Of a stretch of 64,000 nucleotides of DNA, positions 60,501-64,000 are shown piece by piece; position 1 is the first letter of the stretch; each line of letters opens with the position of its first letter. The translations under genes were made by a program, and so were the position numbers. The notes below the pieces were generated by a model. It saw only the letters and a list, made by a program, of their open reading frames with translations. It did not search any database and was not told the origin of the DNA. The stretch covers positions 248,001 through 312,000 of the forward strand of contig JAHRYS010000003.1 in NCBI GenBank assembly GCA_020621985.1. The letters run 5' to 3'. This stretch comes from Candidatus Ferrigenium altingense. Its GTDB lineage: Bacteria; Pseudomonadota; Gammaproteobacteria; Burkholderiales; Gallionellaceae.

Positions 60501-60597
60501 GTACATTTTGGTCATCGCGGGATTGATGGTTGCGGTAAAGGCATTTGTTATGAATTACGCAAGCTCAGTAATATGCAAATATTAAACAGGGGATGGT

Positions 60598-63393
60598 ATG
60601 ACTAATAGCAAAAAATACATTTACGAATTCGAAGAAGGCGATGGCAAGAACAAGATGCTGTTGGGCGGCAAGGGCGCGAATCTGTGCGAGATGACGCAGA
60701 TCGGCCTGAATGTCCCGCCCGGCTTCACCATCACCACCGATGCATGCACGGCCTATCTGGATAAGAACAAGCTGCCGGACGGGCTGATGGAGTCCGTCAA
60801 GACGCACATGCAGGCCCTGGAAAAGAAAACCGGCAAGGGCTTCGGCAGCGGCGAAAATCCTTTGCTCGTCTCGGTGCGCTCCGGTTCGTCCATGTCCATG
60901 CCGGGCATGATGGATACCATTCTCAATCTCGGCCTCAACGAAACTTCGTTGCAAGGCCTGATCAAGCAAACCGGCAACGAACGCTTTGCGTACGACACTT
61001 ATCGCCGCTTCATCCAGTTGTTCGGCAAGATCGCGCTCAACATCAGCGACGAACATTTTGACGAACGCATGGCCGCGATCAAACGCAAATATGGCGCACC
61101 CCAGGATCTGGATTTAAACGTCGAACACCTCAAGGAATTGGCGGGCGAATTTTTGGCCATTGTTCAGCACCACACCGGCAAGCCTTTCCCGCAGGACCCT
61201 TACGAACAGCTGGAAATTGCGACAGGCGCGGTGTTCGGCTCGTGGATGGGCAAGCGCGCGGTGGATTACCGCAGGCAGTTCAAGATTACCAAGGATCAGG
61301 CCAGCGGCACGGCGGTGAACATCTGCACCATGGTGTTCGGCAACATGGGCAACGATTCCGGCACCGGCGTCGGTTTCACGCGCAACCCCGGCACCGGCGA
61401 GAATATTATTTACGGCGAATACCTGGTCAATGCGCAGGGCGAAGATGTGGTCGCGGGCATCCGCACGCCCAAGGCGATTGCCGAAATGGAACAGGAAATG
61501 CCGGAGATCTACCGCCAGCTGATGGAGCTGCACAACCGGCTGGAATCGCATTACCACGAAGTGCAGGACTTCGAGTTCACCATCGAGAAAGGCATCCTGT
61601 ATTGCCTGCAAACGCGCAACGGCAAGATGAACGCGCGCGGCATGGTGCGCAGCTCGGTGGAAATGTTCAACGAGGGGCTGATTTCCAAAGAGCGCGCCTT
61701 GCTGCGCATCGAGCCGGCGATTCTTGAACAGTTGCTGGTTCCGCAATTGGCGCCGAACTTTCATGGCAAGTCGTTGGCGCAGGGGCTGCCGGCTTCTCCC
61801 GGCGCGGCATCCGGCAAGATTGTGTTCGATGCCGACACCGCCGAAACGCGCGGGCGCGCCGGCGAAAAAATCATTCTGGTACGCGAGGAAACCAAGCCCG
61901 AAGATATCCACGGCTTCTTTCAGGCGCAGGGCATCCTGACCAGTCGCGGCGGCAAGACCTCGCATGCCGCCGTGGTTGCGCGCGGCATGGGCAAGCCCTG
62001 TGTCTCGGGTTGCGAGCAGATCGTCATCAACGATGTGCTGCGTAGCGCGCGGATCGGCGAAACCACGCTGCACGAAGGCGATGTCATCACCATCGACGGC
62101 GGCACCGGCCATGTTTATGCGGGCGAAGTGCCGACGGTGGAGGCCGAGTTTTCGGAGGAAATGGATACGCTGCTGGCTTGGGCGGACGAGATTTCCAGGC
62201 TCAAGGTGATGGCCAACGCCGACACGCCTCACGACGCGCAGCGCGCGCGCGAATTCGGCGCGATGGGTATCGGCCTGTGCCGTACCGAGCGCATGTTCAA
62301 CAGCACCGACCGTTTGCCGATCGTGCAGGAAATGATCCTCTCCGAGACGCAGGAAGACCGCCAGGCCGCGCTGGATCGCCTGCTACCGATCCAGCGTGCC
62401 GACTTCAAGGGCATCTTCAAGGCGATGAAGGGGCTGCCGGTCACGGTGCGCCTGCTCGATCCGCCGATGCACGAATTCCTGCCTACCGCCGCGCAGCTCG
62501 AACTGGAAATCGCGCACCTGCATCAATTGCGCGACACCATCGACGGCCTGGAAGAGTTGCCGGAAACGCTCAAGATGCTCAACCCCAAGCTTTACCAGCA
62601 ATATGCCGATGGCCTGATCAAACTCATGGGCGGACTGAGCGACTTCAAGGCATCGCACATGGAAGAGGATGTGATCGGCAGGAAGGAAGTGATCCTGAAA
62701 AAGGTCAGGGCCTTGGCCGAAGTCAACCCGATGCTGGGCCATCGCGGCGTGCGGCTGGGCATCACTTATCCTGAAATCTACTCGATGCAGATCCGGGCGA
62801 TACTCGAAGCCGCCGCGCTGTGCGCCAAAGACGGCGTCGAAATCTATCCGGAAATCATGGTGCCGCAGGTAGCCACGGTGGAAGAGCTCAAGCGCATCCA
62901 CAGCTATGTGCAGCGCATCCACCAGGAAGTGAACGCAACCCACGGCATCAATGTGCAATTCAAATTCGGATCGATGCTGGAAGTGGTGCGCGGCTGCATA
63001 CGCGCCGGGCGCATGGCGGAAACCGCCGAGTTCTTCTCGTTCGGCACCAACGACCTGACCCAGGCGACGTTCTCCTTCAGCCGCGAGGATGCGGAAAACA
63101 AATTCCTTCCCGCCTACAACGAAACCGGCATTCTGGAAGACAACCCGTTCGAGGTATTGGATATCAAGGGCGTGGGAGAATTGATGAAGCTGGCGGTGGA
63201 GAGAGGGCGCCAGACCCGCCCGGACTTGAAAATGGGCATCTGCGGCGAACATGGCGGACACCCCGGTTCCATCCGTTTCTGCCACCACATCGGGCTCAAT
63301 TACGTTTCCTGCTCCGGGCCGCGCGTGCCCATCGCACGCCTGGCGGCGGCGCAGGCAAAGTTATTGGAGAGCCAATACCAGGAGCCGATTTGA
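60598..63393 (+). CDS. ppdK: pyruvate, phosphate dikinase
   Basis: A 931-residue enzyme interconverting pyruvate plus ATP plus phosphate and PEP plus AMP plus pyrophosphate. The N-terminal ATP-grasp region (MLLGGKGANLCEMTQIGLNV, GTGVGFTRNPGTG), the swivelling domain with the phosphohistidine His456 in GGKTSHAAVVARGMG, and the C-terminal PEP-binding barrel (GFTRNPG... CRTERMF, FGTNDLTQATFSFSRED, CGEHGGHPGS) are visible. Slightly longer than the usual 870-900. It is the next gene after nifJ on the same strand, linking pyruvate to PEP. Confidence 0.95.
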   Translation: MTNSKKYIYEFEEGDGKNKMLLGGKGANLCEMTQIGLNVPPGFTITTDACTAYLDKNKLPDGLMESVKTHMQALEKKTGKGFGSGENPLLVSVRSGSSMSMPGMMDTILNLGLNETSLQGLIKQTGNERFAYDTYRRFIQLFGKIALNISDEHFDERMAAIKRKYGAPQDLDLNVEHLKELAGEFLAIVQHHTGKPFPQDPYEQLEIATGAVFGSWMGKRAVDYRRQFKITKDQASGTAVNICTMVFGNMGNDSGTGVGFTRNPGTGENIIYGEYLVNAQGEDVVAGIRTPKAIAEMEQEMPEIYRQLMELHNRLESHYHEVQDFEFTIEKGILYCLQTRNGKMNARGMVRSSVEMFNEGLISKERALLRIEPAILEQLLVPQLAPNFHGKSLAQGLPASPGAASGKIVFDADTAETRGRAGEKIILVREETKPEDIHGFFQAQGILTSRGGKTSHAAVVARGMGKPCVSGCEQIVINDVLRSARIGETTLHEGDVITIDGGTGHVYAGEVPTVEAEFSEEMDTLLAWADEISRLKVMANADTPHDAQRAREFGAMGIGLCRTERMFNSTDRLPIVQEMILSETQEDRQAALDRLLPIQRADFKGIFKAMKGLPVTVRLLDPPMHEFLPTAAQLELEIAHLHQLRDTIDGLEELPETLKMLNPKLYQQYADGLIKLMGGLSDFKASHMEEDVIGRKEVILKKVRALAEVNPMLGHRGVRLGITYPEIYSMQIRAILEAAALCAKDGVEIYPEIMVPQVATVEELKRIHSYVQRIHQEVNATHGINVQFKFGSMLEVVRGCIRAGRMAETAEFFSFGTNDLTQATFSFSREDAENKFLPAYNETGILEDNPFEVLDIKGVGELMKLAVERGRQTRPDLKMGICGEHGGHPGSIRFCHHIGLNYVSCSGPRVPIARLAAAQAKLLESQYQEPI

Positions 63394-63673
63394 TCAGCTG
63401 GTGATGCAAACCGATACTTAATGTTGGCGCTTATGCATGGGCAGAGGGTAACCTCTGCCCGAACTGGTGAGCCAACCACAACTTGAATTCTAAACGTTTG
63501 CTTGGCACAAGCCTGCCGTTCACGAATGGCCGGTTTTGATGGCGACATTCAGAAGTTACTAAAATATAAGCCTGTCGCAGGCTGAGATCCAAGCCTCTCA
63601 TCCGCGTGTGTGTAACTAGAGGTCAGCACTGCTGATGTACAATGCAAGCAATCATCCCGAACTTAATGCCGTC
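63394..63673. other. intergenic region after ppdK
   Basis: About 280 bases with no gene, containing the hairpin described at 63439-63460. A possible promoter for the partial secreted protein should be here but was not assigned. Confidence 0.4.
63439..63460 (+). terminator. hairpin after ppdK
   Basis: GGGCAGAGG, loop GTAA, CCTCTGCCC: a nine-pair perfect stem 46 bases after ppdK. No U-run follows, so it is a probable rather than certain terminator. Confidence 0.5.
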
Positions 63674-64000
63674 ATGATCAAGCGACGTTTCAACGCAGCT
63701 TTCGTTTTCCTTCTGCTTGCCGCCTTTATGGTGTTCAAGTGGACACCGTCGCATGCGCATTTGTATGCGCAGCACGATCACAGCGGTGAGCAGCACCGGC
63801 ATAGTGTTGAGGCACACGCCCATCAGCCAGTCGCTTTCCATGCTGACCCAATTGATTCGGATCATCCGCAAATGGAAGTGGCCGAGGTTGTTGACCTCGA
63901 TCAAGAGCAGTTTCCGCAAAACGACAAGAAATTTGACAATCCGGCGACGTTGGCCGCATATGTTTATTCCCTGCCACTTGTTCAAACAAGGGGTGTCGGC
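63674..64000 (+). CDS. secreted His-rich protein, 3'-truncated by window edge
   Basis: The frame is open from ATG 63674 to the window end (109 residues visible). The start MIKRRFNAAFVFLLLAAF is an export signal that could be cleaved after SHA near residue 29. The following part is rich in His (about 11 in 40 residues) and acidic residues. An in-frame ATG 39 bases upstream is possible but would lengthen the N-terminus before the signal. It resembles small proteins that precede metal-efflux operons; a metal-related role is inference. Confidence 0.6.
   Translation, partial: MIKRRFNAAFVFLLLAAFMVFKWTPSHAHLYAQHDHSGEQHRHSVEAHAHQPVAFHADPIDSDHPQMEVAEVVDLDQEQFPQNDKKFDNPATLAAYVYSLPLVQTRGVG

Overview
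The window looks like chromosome of a betaproteobacterium, probably in or near the Gallionellaceae/Nitrosomonadales. The main reason is the housekeeping run hfq-hflX-hflK-hflC-DUF2065-hisZ-purA-rnr-rlmB, a typical betaproteobacterial order. It sits beside anaerobic-respiration and ferredoxin-dependent carbon genes of a facultative, possibly autotrophic organism. The taxonomic placement is inference. No rRNA, CRISPR array, intact insertion sequence or prophage was seen.

Layout. (1) 1-5.2 kb: a metal (copper) handling cluster: a left-truncated membrane protein, a secreted protein, an HD-GYP protein, a CopA-type P-ATPase with YHS and Cys/His metal-binding repeats, a DUF2933 protein, an isoprenylcysteine-methyltransferase-like protein and a YHS protein. 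(2) 5.4-20.0 kb: nitrate respiration: orphan ORF, nnrS, narX-narL, narK1, narK2, narG-narH-narJ-narI. A beta carbonic anhydrase follows. No nitrite reductase gene is present. (3) 21.1-31.7 kb: the housekeeping block, with a tRNA-Leu(CAG) on the opposite strand between purA and rnr, then a phosphoribosyltransferase and an unknown gene. (4) 31.8-43.3 kb, minus strand: korA-korB-frdB-frdA-nuoF-like genes tightly coupled, followed by a complete AmmeMemoRadiSam set (amrB, amrA, amrS) and an alpha/beta hydrolase; upstream of korA lie a gamma carbonic anhydrase and an amidase. (5) 43.4-46.8 kb: an AT-richer accessory insert with a double-domain dCTP deaminase, a 41-codon zinc-knuckle-like ORF behind a good promoter, and a convergent P-loop ATPase of Sll1717/FunZ type. 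(6) 46.9-63.4 kb: aldehyde dehydrogenase, pntAB transhydrogenase, a CitE-like lyase, two-subunit pyruvate carboxylase (pycA/pycB), pyruvate:ferredoxin oxidoreductase (nifJ) and pyruvate phosphate dikinase (ppdK). (7) The right edge holds the start of a secreted His-rich protein.

Taken together, regions 4 and 6 supply most of the ferredoxin- and CO2-linked steps around pyruvate, PEP, oxaloacetate, fumarate/succinate and 2-oxoglutarate. That is the enzyme set of a reductive (or reversible) TCA cycle, with carbonic anhydrases for bicarbonate and a transhydrogenase for NADPH. ATP-citrate lyase is not in the window, so a full cycle is not shown. The nar genes would give an anaerobic respiratory chain. 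The most unusual assemblage is the Kor/Frd/NuoF-like operon joined to the functionally unexplained AmmeMemoRadiSam genes. Several REP-like inverted repeats lie between genes, one of them inside that cluster.
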